Assembly: GCF_020740795.1 (NCBI RefSeq)
Contig: NC_067305.1
Location: 2,418,001 to 2,482,000, forward strand
DNA length: 64,000 bases
Reading direction: 5' to 3'
Source: Apus apus
Lineage: Eukaryota; Chordata; Aves; Apodiformes; Apodidae
Both the position numbers and the translations under genes were made by a program. Positions 13,001-21,530 of this stretch are shown here, one piece after another. The notes beneath the pieces are model-generated. The model was not told the DNA's origin. It worked only from the letters and a program-made list of their open reading frames with translations, and did no database searches. How positions within the stretch are numbered: position 1 is the first letter of the stretch; each line of letters starts with the position of its first letter.

Positions 13001-16000
13001 AAGTCTGGTGTTTCTGCAGCTAGAGGCCCTCCTGCTGCCCTGAAGCATCTACTGTCAGGCTCAGAACTCATTAATATTTAACATGACATTTTTTCTTTCA
13101 GATGAATCAACTGTTCCACCAGAGCAACCTGCGAGACCAGTTCCTGCTCTGCAATGTCACAGGGCTGAGGTCTGTCACAGTCTGGTTTTGTGTGAAAGCT
13201 TGCCACACCCTGGCCAAGTGTCATTTGTCCTCTGCAAAACATCTCCCCTCCATTCTCCTGTTGGAAATGGTTTGGTTTATGCCCTAAGGTGCCATTTCTG
13301 GGCTTCCCAGAATTCATCAGTTTGATTTTTGGGTTTTTTTCCTTGACTTGGTGTGGACATTTTCCCCAGGATTTCTCTAAGGCACTTCTAGGGCTCTGAA
13401 TGACTCAGTAATTACTGCTTGCCATCCTCTTAATGAGGACTGAGGTAGTGTCCTACTCTAGATGGAAAGAGGCTTGGACAAGGGACCCTCACACAGGGTG
13501 AAAGCTTTAAGAAGTGCTGCTCTGTCATTGTGTCCATGCAGTGTGACCTCAGCTTGCAGGGAGGGGTGCTGCCATTTCATCTGTTGTCCCTGTCCAAAGG
13601 AAAAGCCCAAACCAGCCCATTCCACACCTCACACAAGCATCAACCATTAGCTTCAAACACTTCACACTCAGAATAGCAGGAACCCTTTAGGAAACTTTCC
13701 CACCTGAAGAAGTTTTATGACCATCAACCTCTATCTCAGACCCTCTGTTTCTCTATCCACAGGGCTGGATCCATCCTGGTTGACTGCATGTGCTTCTTCC
13801 AGCCAGAGCCCAGCATCAACAGGGCTGGGGTTGAAAAGGCTTTCCAAGATGGGACTTCAAATACCACTGGACTATGGCTGGGAAGCAGATACCAGCTGCA
13901 GGAACTCTCAGTCAACAGTATGTAGAGCTTAAATCAGTTTCCCCTCCAGACCAACCCACTTTGCCACAGCATACTCAGAACTCCCCAACTTCTGGTCTGT
14001 CTTCTGTGTGGGAATAAATCTGTTACCAAGTTGGCTCACTGAACTCAGGTCAGAGTTGGGCCAGTTGGGACTGAAAGTTTGCCACATTCAGGCTGGCTCA
14101 GTGTAGCCCTTTAGTCCTCAATGGCTTCAGGTGATCCTCAACATTAAATAAGAAGAAAATGAAGTGATGACTACTCTCCATAACTTCAGGCATTTAGAGA
14201 TAAACAGCCTTTGGGCTTTTTTCAAATGTACAACTTCCCAAGAAATGAGGGGCCCAGTGCAGTGCTGGAGGACTGATTCAAAGGGTAGCCTGGGAATTTG
14301 CTGTCAGACCCCAGTCCTGTTAATTTATAAAGACTTCATGTTTTTCTAGCTATAAGTCTACATTTTAATGCCGCTTGGTAGAAGAGCCTTTGGTTTCTCT
14401 CTGCTAGAGTTTATATTGACTTTTCCTCTCATTTTCCAGGTTTTGATGTAGCATTTCAGGCAGTAACTTACAACACACCCCTCACGTCTGAGAAAGAAAA
14501 CTTCAGATTAAATTTCAGCATCTCCAACCTTCCCTACTCCCCAGAACTGCAGGACCCCACATCACAGATGTACCAAGTGAACAAAGAGAAAATTGAGAAA
14601 GAGGTAAAACTAACAGCAGAGGTTGCCCTGTCCAGATAAAGGTGAAAATGACTCATTATTCCTCATTTGTTTTGTTTCTTCCCATCAGCTTGAGGTATTC
14701 AGGACTGGCAGCCTTAAGAAGTACTTTGCTGGCTGTGCTGTTGAGAGCTTTGGGTATGTCCTCCTTCCAAGGGGTTTTCTTGGGTCCCAGGAGAGCAGCA
14801 GAGGCTTTCAGAGGCACAGCATGAAGTTCATGCCTCCCTGCCAACCTTTGTGCTCTGGATGACACACAGGATTCACCTTCATTCCCGACAGTTTTGTCTT
14901 TACCACAAAAGGTTTCTGTCCCAGTGAGGGTGGATTTGTTGATTTGTTTCCACCATAAACAATTCCAGAGTACAACAAATACCTTCAGTCTCTCATTGAG
15001 CTTATTCAAATAAGTTAAAGCTCCACTCAAACACATTAGCAAAAACAAGCCTCAGAACTGACAAGCCTAAGAACAAAATCTACTTCTGTGTGTCCTCTTC
15101 AGCACCTTGTTGGAGGAAGAAAAAAAGCTGAGCTCATTTACCTCCTAAAAATGCCTCCCTGGGATTCAGCCAGTGGGTGGATTTCACAGGGCTGCATGAG
15201 CATAAAGATTCAGATTTAGGCTGGACATGAGGAGGGAATTCTGGAGTGCGAGGGTGGTGAGAGCCTGGCCCAGGTTGCCCAGGGAAGCTGTGGCTGCCCC
15301 ATCCCTGGCAGTGTTGAAGGGCAGGTTGGATGGGGCTTGGAGCAGCCTGGGCTGGTGGGAGGTGTCCCTGCCCATGCAGGGGGCTGGATCTAGATGATCT
15401 GTAAGGTCTTTCCAACCCAAACCATCCCATGATTCTATGAAACTGCACAAACTGATCCCATGCTAATAAAACACTGCTGAGACATCTGCAAACCTCCACC
15501 TGATCCTGAATCCCTCTCCCTGCCTCTACTCTGCTCTACTTCTATTCCTCTTCTCCCATACCAATGACTCTGGCTGTTTTCCTTCAGGCCTGTCCATGGA
15601 AAAGCTTCCACAAGTGTTGCCTCCATCTGCAAATTCACCCTGGTCCCTTTCTCGGAGACTTTAAAGAAGCAAAAGGTGTATGAGGAGCTGAAACTCCTGA
15701 CCCATGGGTTCACCAAGCTGGGCTCCAGCTACCAGCTGGAAGAGCAGAGTCTGGTTGTTGAAGGTGAGAGCTCTTGCACTGACTTTGTGGAAATCCTTAT
15801 TAGTTTTGTTCCAATCACCTGCATCTCACCTGCCCCAACCTTTATTTCCAGGCTACTCTCCACTCAAGATAGATGAACAGAAGCCTGAAAGATCTGGTAA
15901 GTGCTTTTTGGGAGGGACTGACCCTACAACCACTTAGTGCTTGAACTGTAGGAAACTACCATCACATACCTAAAAAATGGACACTAGACCCCTGCAAGAG

Positions 16001-17682
16001 CCTAGAAAAATTTTAGGCCTCATGGTAGGCTGGCAGCAAACAGCAGGTACCATGAGAGCCAGTCAGGTTGAGGGCAATGGAAGTGAAGGACAGACAAAAG
16101 CAACACAGCTTGAGGAGCTGCTTTGGAGCTCTGGGGGAAATAAATTTTGCTAACTGTAGTATTTAAAAAAAAAAAAATCTACATATGGTGGTTTGAGCAC
16201 AACCCCAGAACTAACAGTGAACAGGAGGAAAAGAAACAAAGTGCTCTGAACTGCTGCCTTTCCATGGGCTGCAAATACACTGGCAAAAGTAACTACTTCT
16301 CCTGACACATTCAGCCCTGTCCCCTTCCCCAAAAGTGCCCAGCCAGCAGCTAAGAGAGAACTTTGTCTCTCTGAACATCCATGAAACCATCTTAGAAGCC
16401 ATCTGAGACCCTGGCCCAGGCTGCCCAGGGAAGCTGTGGCTGCCCCATCCCTGGCAGTGTTGAAGGGCAGGTTGGATGGGGCTTGGAGCAGCCTGGGCTG
16501 GTGGGAGGTGTCCCTGCCCATGCAGGGGGTTGGATCTAGAAGATCTTAAGGTCCCTCCACACTTAACCATTCTATGATCCTATGATTCATCCAAGGGCTC
16601 TGACTCCCAGTGAAGTGACATTTAAGGCTGTAGATCCTCAGCCCCTCCCTCTGTTCCACTGAAGTTCCTGTACATCCTGCCCTCTGGACATTGCTGGCAC
16701 ACATGTGCCCCCAGCCAGGGAAGGCCAGGGACTGCTCCCAGCAGTTTTGGCTTCACCTCAGCACTGTACAGCACTTCTGGACTTCACCAGGGCCAGATCT
16801 CCCTGTGTCCCATGTCCAGACTCCAAAAAACTGATGTGCCCTTATTTTGCCCTTGCAGAGCTTCAGTTCTGGGCAATTATCCTCATCTGTGTTTTCACCC
16901 TTCTGGGCTTCATTCTCCTCCTCTTGTTATGCTTCCTGGTAAGTAGCCCTTTTGCTGTCCTACCTCTCATTTGACTTAGGGGAGTTGCAGGAGGGACACA
17001 GACATCCACAAGCAGTTCCTGGCACACGTGGTGACAGCAAAGGACATGCCCAATCCTCCTTCAGTTACTGCCAACTCTTCCAAGGACTTGTGCACAGGAG
17101 GATGGGGAAGGGCTTTTACAGTCAGCTGAGTAGATTCCTAGGAAGGGGGGCAGTGGATCATGAATGAGAACCTGGCCCAGGTTGCCCAGGGAAGCTGTGG
17201 CTGCCCCATCCCTGGCAGTGTTGAAGGGCAGGTTGGATGGGGCTTGGAGCAGCCTGGGCTGGTGGGAGGTGTCCCTGCCCATGCAGGGGGTGGGACTGGA
17301 TGATCTTTAAGGAACCTCCCACCCAAACTATTCTGTGATTCTATCAATCTAGAGAGAACATGGTCAGTCCTCAGAGGTTCAGGAGTAAAAATCACAGTCA
17401 CCAAGATGTAGAAGAGGAAAAACCTCAGTTTCAGATCTGGGGGCTGTGCTGGTGTCTTGCCTGGGTGGCCTTAGGCAAGAATCTAACTCACCAAGTCCCT
17501 CCATCCCCACCTGGCAACAAGGTTTGGGGGCACCTAATGCAGACTCCTCTTCTTGCCATTAACATTGTTCTTCTCCCAACCAGATTGTCTCATGCCTAAG
17601 AAGAAAGTCCCATCTCTACCAGGTCCAACAAGGCATGTATGGGGTGTATTTCCCACACCTGAACACACGGAAAGTGCATTAA
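128..17682 (+). CDS. MUC16: Mucin-16 (CA125) 3' part: tandem SEA domains, transmembrane segment, cytoplasmic tail (spliced, 5' incomplete)
   Basis: This is a giant cell-surface mucin of wet epithelia. Its SEA repeats form the CA125-type ectodomain above one membrane span. I placed 39 exons by AG/GT borders and reading phase; they sum to 4125 bases (1374 residues plus stop). Each SEA unit uses four exons: a (linker plus SEA start, phase 1 to 0), b (68 bases, 0 to 2), c (usually 173 bases, 2 to 1) and d (27 bases, 1 to 1). Family signatures recur: FTxNFTxTNL in exon a, SSIGPxFxGC in b, TGVDAxC, TNGITKLGxY and SLYVNG in c, YNE in d. N-glycosylation sequons (NFT, NKT/NMT) and a Cys pair (exons b and c) are conserved. 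The 5' part, including any Ser/Thr-rich mucin region, lies left of the window. The single span and short basic tail at the 3' end fit MUC16. Family assignment is very sure; exon borders are sure to the base in most cases. Confidence 0.93.
1250..2519 (+). CDS. MUC16: MUC16 SEA domain 2 (array copy)
   Basis: Exons are 1250-1392 (linker APSSPPTTPAALER then FTVNFTITNLPHTSDLQ), 1645-1712, 2200-2372 and 2493-2519. Together they encode 137 residues in frame. The protein is the same as that of the flanking array copies. Sequons NFT (exon a) and NKT (exon c) and the Cys pair are present. At the usual SEA cleavage position it reads TGVDAVC rather than Gly-Ser-hydrophobic, so self-cleavage is not expected. 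Confidence 0.94.
2767..4036 (+). CDS. MUC16: MUC16 SEA domain 3 (array copy)
   Basis: Exons are 2767-2909, 3162-3229, 3717-3889 and 4010-4036, each exactly 1517 bases after its counterpart in domain 2. The predicted residues are unchanged from domain 2. The few base differences I noticed between these copies lie in introns. Confidence 0.94.
4284..5553 (+). CDS. MUC16: MUC16 SEA domain 4 (last array copy)
   Basis: Exons are 4284-4426, 4679-4746, 5234-5406 and 5527-5553. This is the last GC-rich copy. After exon d the intron stays array-like for 45 bases, then switches at 5598/5599 to unrelated AT-rich intron leading to domain 5. The domain is unchanged at protein level from domains 2 and 3. 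Confidence 0.94.
5687..7506 (+). CDS. MUC16: MUC16 SEA domain 5 (first diverged unit)
   Basis: Exons are 5687-5826 (140 bases; FTVNFTLSNLLFSSALR), 5907-5974 (LYQMLKNSSIGPNFTGC), 6448-6620 (RPVRSREGTAMDAVC ... SFHVNG) and 7480-7506 (YNELQPGL). Lengths and phases match the array exons, but base composition is much richer in A and T and the introns are unrelated. The TNGITKLG motif is degraded to TASSTQLG. The 859-base c-d intron holds an old CR1 piece at 6725-6963. Confidence 0.92.
6725..6963 (+). mobile_element. CR1 LINE 3' fragment (old)
   Basis: Shows the CR1 motifs ACAGGACAAGGGGCAATGGG, CTGGGACAGGCTGCTCAGAG and GGCATCCCTTCCAACCTCT, diverged and without a clear octamer tail. It sits in the c-d intron of SEA 5. 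Confidence 0.85.
7751..8732 (+). CDS. MUC16: MUC16 SEA domain 6
   Basis: Exons are 7751-7896 (FTMNFTITNLQFTADLAMP), 7996-8063 (VDALLQKSSIGPAYVGC), 8282-8454 (RSKKGRYETGVEALC ... TNGITKLGHYTLNSQSLYIAG) and 8706-8732 (YNELQSLS). All splice sites are GT-AG and phases are 1-0-2-1-1. The linker is longer than in the array by one residue. It keeps the Cys pair and the NFT and NMT sequons. Confidence 0.92.
8951..10265 (+). CDS. MUC16: MUC16 SEA domain 7
   Basis: Exons are 8951-9099 (149 bases; FTLNFTVTNLRFTTDLR), 9185-9252 (INPLLQKSSIGPYFTGC), 9560-9732 (RSLRNRDNTGVDSIC ... TNGITKLGIYNLDNKSLYVNG) and 10239-10265 (YNEPLERS). This is a well-preserved MUC16-type SEA. The 506-base c-d intron has no recognisable repeat. 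The intron after exon d carries a 350-base CR1. Confidence 0.92.
10411..10759 (+). mobile_element. CR1 LINE 3' fragment
   Basis: 5'-truncated copy running from GGAGACCTCATAGCAGCCTT to a tail CCATTCTATGATTCT, in the intron before exon a of SEA 8. It belongs to the common subfamily of this window (GCCCAGGGAAGCTGTGGCTG, GGTTGGATGGGGCTTGGAGC). Confidence 0.95.
10775..11566 (+). CDS. MUC16: MUC16 SEA domain 8 (no separate linker exon d)
   Basis: Exons are 10775-10917 (FTLNFTLTNLQYTAELEAP), 11038-11105 (IDPLFKSSSISSAYTGC) and 11403-11566 (164 bases, three residues shorter than usual; RSGSKREHTGVDALC ... TNGVTKLGHYSLEKNSLYVDG). The SSIGP motif has become SSISS. No 27-base exon d follows: the linker is read straight into the first exon of domain 9. 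A CR1 lies just upstream of exon a, ending 15 bases before it. Confidence 0.91.
11810..12118 (-). mobile_element. CR1 LINE 3' fragment
   Basis: Reverse-orientation copy: the 3' end is at 11810 (TAGAATCCCAGAGTG, GGCTGGAAGGGACC) and the truncated 5' end near 12118, in the intron between SEA 8 and SEA 9. An AT-rich stretch (12119-12150) adjoins the truncation point. Confidence 0.95.
12214..13917 (+). CDS. MUC16: MUC16 SEA domain 9 (penultimate; carries Gly-Ser cleavage-type motif)
   Basis: Exons are 12214-12371 (158 bases, fused linker plus SEA start; YRLSFRIVNENLTNPDSQS), 13102-13169 (MNQLFHQSNLRDQFLLC) and 13763-13917 (155 bases). This domain is far from the others: it lacks TNGITKLGxY. Its exon c opens with RAGSILVDC, which resembles the Gly-Ser-hydrophobic cleavage motif of self-cleaving SEA domains such as MUC1. 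Human MUC16 has a proposed DSVLV site in its penultimate SEA (from memory), which matches in position. Its b-c intron holds the segment 13261-13700 that is duplicated downstream of the gene. Confidence 0.88.
13261..13700 (+). repeat. Duplicated segment, copy 1 (MUC16 intron b-c of SEA 9)
   Basis: About 440 bases starting TTGGAAATGGTTTGGTTTAT match 18570-19003 with only scattered differences and one small block change near 13635-13650. The segment begins about 90 bases after exon 13102-13169 and ends about 60 bases before exon 13763-13917, so no coding exon is included. It resembles no repeat family I know. Confidence 0.9.
14440..15896 (+). CDS. MUC16: MUC16 SEA domain 10 (membrane-proximal) plus juxtamembrane linker exon
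   Basis: Exons are 14440-14603 (fused linker plus SEA start; FRLNFSISNLPYSPELQDP), 14689-14753 (65 bases; LEVFRTGSLKKYFAGC), 15588-15763 (PVHGKASTSVASIC ... THGFTKLGSSYQLEEQSLVVEG) and 15852-15896 (linker YSPLKIDEQKPERS, 45 bases). Phases keep one frame to the membrane exon. At the cleavage position it has TSVAS, not Gly-Ser-hydrophobic. The b-c intron contains a CR1 at 15206-15440. Confidence 0.89.
15206..15440 (+). mobile_element. CR1 LINE 3' fragment
   Basis: About 235 bases of the common subfamily ending in CCCATGATTCTATGA, in the b-c intron of SEA 10. Confidence 0.95.
16404..16588 (+). mobile_element. CR1 LINE 3' fragment
   Basis: Last 185 bases of the common CR1 subfamily, ending CATTCTATGATCCTATGATT, in the intron before the transmembrane exon. 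Confidence 0.95.
16859..16938 (+). CDS. MUC16: MUC16 transmembrane exon
   Basis: An 80-base exon (acceptor CCTTGCAG, donor GTAAGT; phase 1 to 0) starts with ELQFW and then has about 24 uncharged, mostly Ile/Leu/Phe/Val residues ending in LLCFL. This is a single-pass helix directly after the last SEA linker, as expected for MUC16. CR1 pieces lie in the introns on both sides (16404-16588 and 17163-17344). Confidence 0.9.
17163..17344 (+). mobile_element. CR1 LINE 3' fragment
   Basis: Last 180 bases of the common subfamily, ending CTATTCTGTGATTCTAT, in the final MUC16 intron, 240 bases before the tail exon. Confidence 0.95.
17584..17682 (+). CDS. MUC16: MUC16 cytoplasmic tail, last coding exon
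   Basis: This phase-0 exon encodes 32 residues and a TAA stop at 17680-17682. It opens IVSCLRRKSH, a membrane-proximal basic patch, followed by YQVQQGMYGVYFPHL. Human MUC16 has a similarly short tail with RRRKK and a VQQQ...YYQSHL stretch (recalled), so the match is good. The basic patch in the human protein is thought to bind ERM proteins; the tyrosines are possible phosphorylation sites (inference). Confidence 0.9.
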   Translation: MVSCLRRKSHLYQVQQGMYGVYFPHLNTRKVH

Positions 17683-17764
17683 CACCCAGCTTGAGTCTGT
17701 CCCCACAGACCTGTTCGTCCATTGATGAAGGAAAAAAATGTTTACAAATACTTGAAAAATCTGT

Positions 17765-17770
17765 AATAAA
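17765..17770 (+). terminator. MUC16: MUC16 poly(A) signal AATAAA
   Basis: AATAAA lies 83 bases after the MUC16 stop codon, followed by a T-rich stretch (TTATGTTTTAGC, then TTTTCTCTTGTCTC) that could serve as the downstream element. It gives a short 3' UTR of about 100 bases. Confidence 0.75.
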
Positions 17771-18569
17771 TTATGTTTTAGCATTTTCTCTTGTCTCAAG
17801 CCAAATCTTTGCACTCTCCCCACAACTATTTCCATACTGTGGGAAACTGCCAATAATGCAGATACTGAGGAAAAATGTTTTCAAGCCCTGCAGTGTTTTA
17901 TACAACTATTACACAAACATAAAACAGACTCCCAGGAGCTGCAGCTTGCAAGGCCCTTCAGTGTTAATGTCAGTTTTCTGAAGAAAAAAAAAAGACAATT
18001 ATACTGATTTGTAAATTATGGGGGACTGACTCTTGTAAACTTTCAAACTTCCCCTAGATTTTAGCTTTTTCCCAATTGGGGTTTTTAAATGTAAAGACCT
18101 TAAATGGATTGAAACATTTGATCTATTTGTCAAGAGATGGATAAATCTGAGTCCAGCACAGCCACCCTGGGTCTGTTGAGACTGATACTGGTTTCAGTGG
18201 AATAAACACCCCTGTTATTGCCATGAAATTCTATTTCCTTGTATTTTTTTTTTTTTCCTACTACAACCACTGAGCTTCTGCTCCTCGCTTGTCTTGGGCA
18301 TCCCATAGTGCAAGGGCTGATCTTCCAAGGATCAGAACCTTTTACCACCCCCTCCAGAGCACCTGAGCCTTGACTTCCTGCAGAGCACAGGAGATGGTGC
18401 TGATCTCTAGGTTATGATTTGATACTCTCATCAGGTGAGCTCTCGGCTGAAAGTGAAAGCACTAGAATTACTGAAACCACTAGAATTACTGAAACCACAA
18501 TTAGTCATTAATCCTTCCACTGTAGGCAGCCTTTCCATGCAAACTGGCTCTTCATTTCCCAGGTCAAGC

Positions 18570-19003
18570 TTGGAAATGGTTTGGTTTATGCCCTAAGGTG
18601 CCATTTCTGGGCTTCCCAGAATTCATCAGTTTGATTTTTGGGTGTTTTTTTTTCTTGACTTGGTGTGGACATTTTCCCCAGGATTTCTCTAAGACACTTC
18701 TAGGGCTCTGAATGACTCAGTAATTACTGCTTGCCATCCTCTTAATGAGGACTGAGGTAGTGTCCTACTCTAGATGGAAAGAGGCTTGGACAAGGGACCC
18801 TCACACAGGGTGAAAACTTTAAGAAGTGCTGCTCTGTCATTGTGTCCATGCAGTGTGACCTCAGCTTGCAGGGAGGGGTGCTGCCATTTCATCTGTTGTC
18901 CCTGTCCAAAGGAAAAGCCCAAACCAGCCCATTCCACACCTCTCACACCATTAGCTTCAAACACTTCACACTCAGAATAACAGGAACCCTTCAGGAAACT
19001 TTC
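18570..19003 (+). repeat. Duplicated segment, copy 2 (downstream of MUC16)
   Basis: Same-orientation copy of 13261-13700, about 5.3 kb downstream and about 0.8 kb past the MUC16 poly(A) signal. Identity is visibly in the high nineties. The sequence on either side of the two copies is unrelated. Confidence 0.9.
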
Positions 19004-20013
19004 TCCATGGCAGGTTGGAGCAGCTCATCACTGCTTCCCCCAGCACCACCTTGTGGAGCCACCGGGGCTCTTCTTGGCCTTTCATTTCTCTTCACACAGC
19101 TCAGCTCAGAGTCCCCACAGCCACCAGTGTTTAAACTGGTATCTGGCAGCCCCAGATCCCCACTCTCCCTCCCCAGCACGGGAGTGGCTGGACCTGCCCA
19201 ACACCTCCTTGGGAACCGCAAATGTAAGAGGCTCTTGATCAGTCTCCTTGTCAGCTCTTTAAGCATTTTGTGCTGGGCACGATAGAAGTTTCATCAGCTG
19301 CTTCTCCTCATTCTCCTCAACAATCCCTACTCGAGTTTGGCTCTTCTAGATAGAAAAAAACCCTGTTCCATCTGCTTTGGAGACAGCCACCAAAACAGCC
19401 TTTGTGCAGCAAGGGCACCACTCTGACACCTCTTCAGCCTCCTGTTCCCAGCATCGACCGTGTCCCAAGGGCAAGAATTCCATCCTGTCCCACCTTCCAA
19501 GAAGAGGAGGAGCTGAACAACCCGAGCTGCCCTGTCCAGGACCCCAACCACCCACCCCCGGCACAGACACCCCCGGCTCCTTGGGGGCCACATCCCTCTG
19601 CTCCTCCCCGATGGCTTCATCACTAATTGCATCTCATCAGCGTTTCTCCTGCCCTGCTCCACGGTGGAGGAGGGGGGAGCTGGGCCAAGCAGCAGGAGAG
19701 CTGCTCTGAGCCCCCCCCAGGAGTTTAATTTGGAAAACGGTTCCTTTTATCAGGAGCAAAAGCCTCATTTCGGCGGCGCCACGATTCCTGAGCTTTGTTC
19801 CCCTCCCTCCCCAGCCTGCAGGGAACGAGTTTCCCTCTGAGCCGCTGCCGGGTCTGATGCTCCGCTCTCCCCTGCACGAGGCCCCCCCTGCTCCCCTCCA
19901 GTTAAAAGCACCAGGTTTGGGGACAGCAGGAGAAAAGAAATCAGGAAATTATCACCTTATGCTTCAACTCGCAGTTTGCCCGACGCACCGGTGGAAGGAG
20001 GAGCACCGAGGCC

Positions 20014-20101
20014 GTGGGATGGTCTGGGTTGGAAGGGACCTTCAACATCATCCAGATCCAACCCCCCTGCGTGGGCAGGGACACCTCCCACCAGCCCAGG
20101 G
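20014..20101 (-). mobile_element. CR1 LINE 3' end, short
   Basis: About 88 bases matching the terminal CR1 region in reverse (GGTTGGAAGGGACCTTCAAC, GGCAGGGACACCTCCCACCA). The octamer tail is absent or decayed. Confidence 0.85.
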
Positions 20102-21288
20102 CCGTGCAACCTTCACCAGCCCTTGTGCCCCCAGCACAGCCCGGGGCCCCCAGCTCCCACCTCCCCGCTGGGACACCAAGTCAGACCCGAGCTGCAGAGC
20201 CCGGCGAGCAGCTGCACCCGGCAGGGCCCCCCCAGCTCCCCTGCCCAGCACAACCCGCCCCAACCACCCTGCCCTGCTGCCTGGTGGCACCAGCAGGTCC
20301 ATCCAGCCGAGGGCACCTCCCCAGGGCTCAGCGATGCCCACCGGGAGCAGGGGCTGCTCAGGGTGCGCCCCAGTCCCCCCGAGCCCCCCAGGAACAGCCA
20401 GAGGGGAGCAGCTCTGGGCACCCTGTGCCCCAGAGGGGTCCCCCGGGGTGCTGGCTTCTGGCCAACCAGCACAACAAGAACCAACCAACCACCAGCAGCT
20501 CACAAGCCGTTAACCCCCCCCCCCCCCAGCCACAGCGCTAGTTTCTTGTTTCCACCACCAAAAAGCAGGAGATACCATCAAAGCGTCGGGGTGTAACTGA
20601 ACTTGCCCCGGACACAGAAGCAAGAGAACCCCTCGGCAGAGGCCAGAGGTGCCTCCTGCTCTTCAGCCACCCCTTCCAGCTGATCTTACCAGCTCTGAAG
20701 CATCTCCCTGCAGGCCGGGACCTCGACCCCCTGAGGCTGCAGCACTAAAATCCACGTTTTCTTGCAAGACTCTGGGTCCAGGGATGTTCCTCCACCTGCA
20801 GCCACGCTCCGGGATCTGCCGCCAGCAGGTTACTGGGAGGGTGCTGGGATGAGCAGCAGCCACCACCATCCCCCGGGCCCTCCAGGCACCCCCGCGCAGG
20901 GACAAACTGCCCGTGGGGACGGGCAGGACACAGGGGGCTCCACAGGACAAAACAGAGCGATTCGGTGCGGTCTGTAAAGAGGGGTGGGATATTCGCCCAG
21001 GACCTCCCACAGCAAGGCGGATCTCTGACCTTCTGGGGACGGGGCAGCCACCGGGCAGCACCTCAGACCGAGCTGATGTCACAGTCCCCTTGTCAATGGG
21101 TCTGTGCAAACCCACTCAGGGCAGGGGGGGGGAGTGGGAACCTCACAGGCTGCCCAGCTCTGCAGGGATGGTGGGATAGACCAGGACCACCTACCTAGGA
21201 GCAGGGACTGACCCCCCCAGATATCTGCTCCAGTGTCACCAGAACCAGGCAGCACCATCTCCACCAACACCCCCAGCTCCCCTGGTAG

Positions 21289-21530
21289 CTGCTCACACTT
21301 TTGGGGAACATGGGGTACTTGTTCAGCAACAAGATGGTCCATATGGTGGAAGACATCAAGCTCAAGTGCTGCTACTTCACTTGCAGCTTTGACAGCAAGT
21401 GCCAGGGCCCACCAGGTGCCCTCTGGACTATCAGTGGCCAGGCCATCAACCTCAGCAAGGAGAGGCTTCAATACCAAGAAGTGCTCTTCAACCCTCCTCC
21501 AAAGGGGAGCATTTCCTACAAGGGCTCCCG
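21289..21530 (+). pseudogene. Actin-like gene fragment (ACTL9-like candidate)
   Basis: The frame holding 21289-21530 reads LLTLLGNMGYLFS, then MVHMVEDIKLKCCYFTC, then SGQAINLSKERLQYQEVLF and NPPPKG. This parallels one contiguous part of actin (about residues 190-265): the [20 protein letters not shown] segment, then DGQVITIGNERFRCPE and ALFQP. An in-frame stop (TAG, 21286-21288) precedes it, similarity fades after NPPPKG, and I find no other actin segments nearby, so it looks like a broken relic or an isolated piece of a decayed gene. ACTL9 neighbours MUC16 in human 19p13.2 (recalled), which favours an ACTL9-type origin. Exact parent uncertain; conventional actin retrocopy is less likely given the many substitutions. 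Confidence 0.6.

Larger units (their letters stand above)
17771..21285. other. Intergenic sequence 3' of MUC16
   Basis: No gene seen. Holds duplicated segment copy 2, a CR1 end, an 18-base tandem pair (CACTAGAATTACTGAAAC) near 18458-18500, and from about 19590 to 21120 a GC- and CpG-richer stretch with C-runs (20515-20528). Open frames in that stretch have low-complexity Pro/Ser/Gly content and no domain I recognise. Confidence 0.6.

Noticed and set aside
19857..20600. Overlapping long GC-rich open frames
   Set aside because: Pro/Ala/Ser-rich, on both strands, no domain, and overlapping a CR1 end; chance frames in GC-rich DNA.
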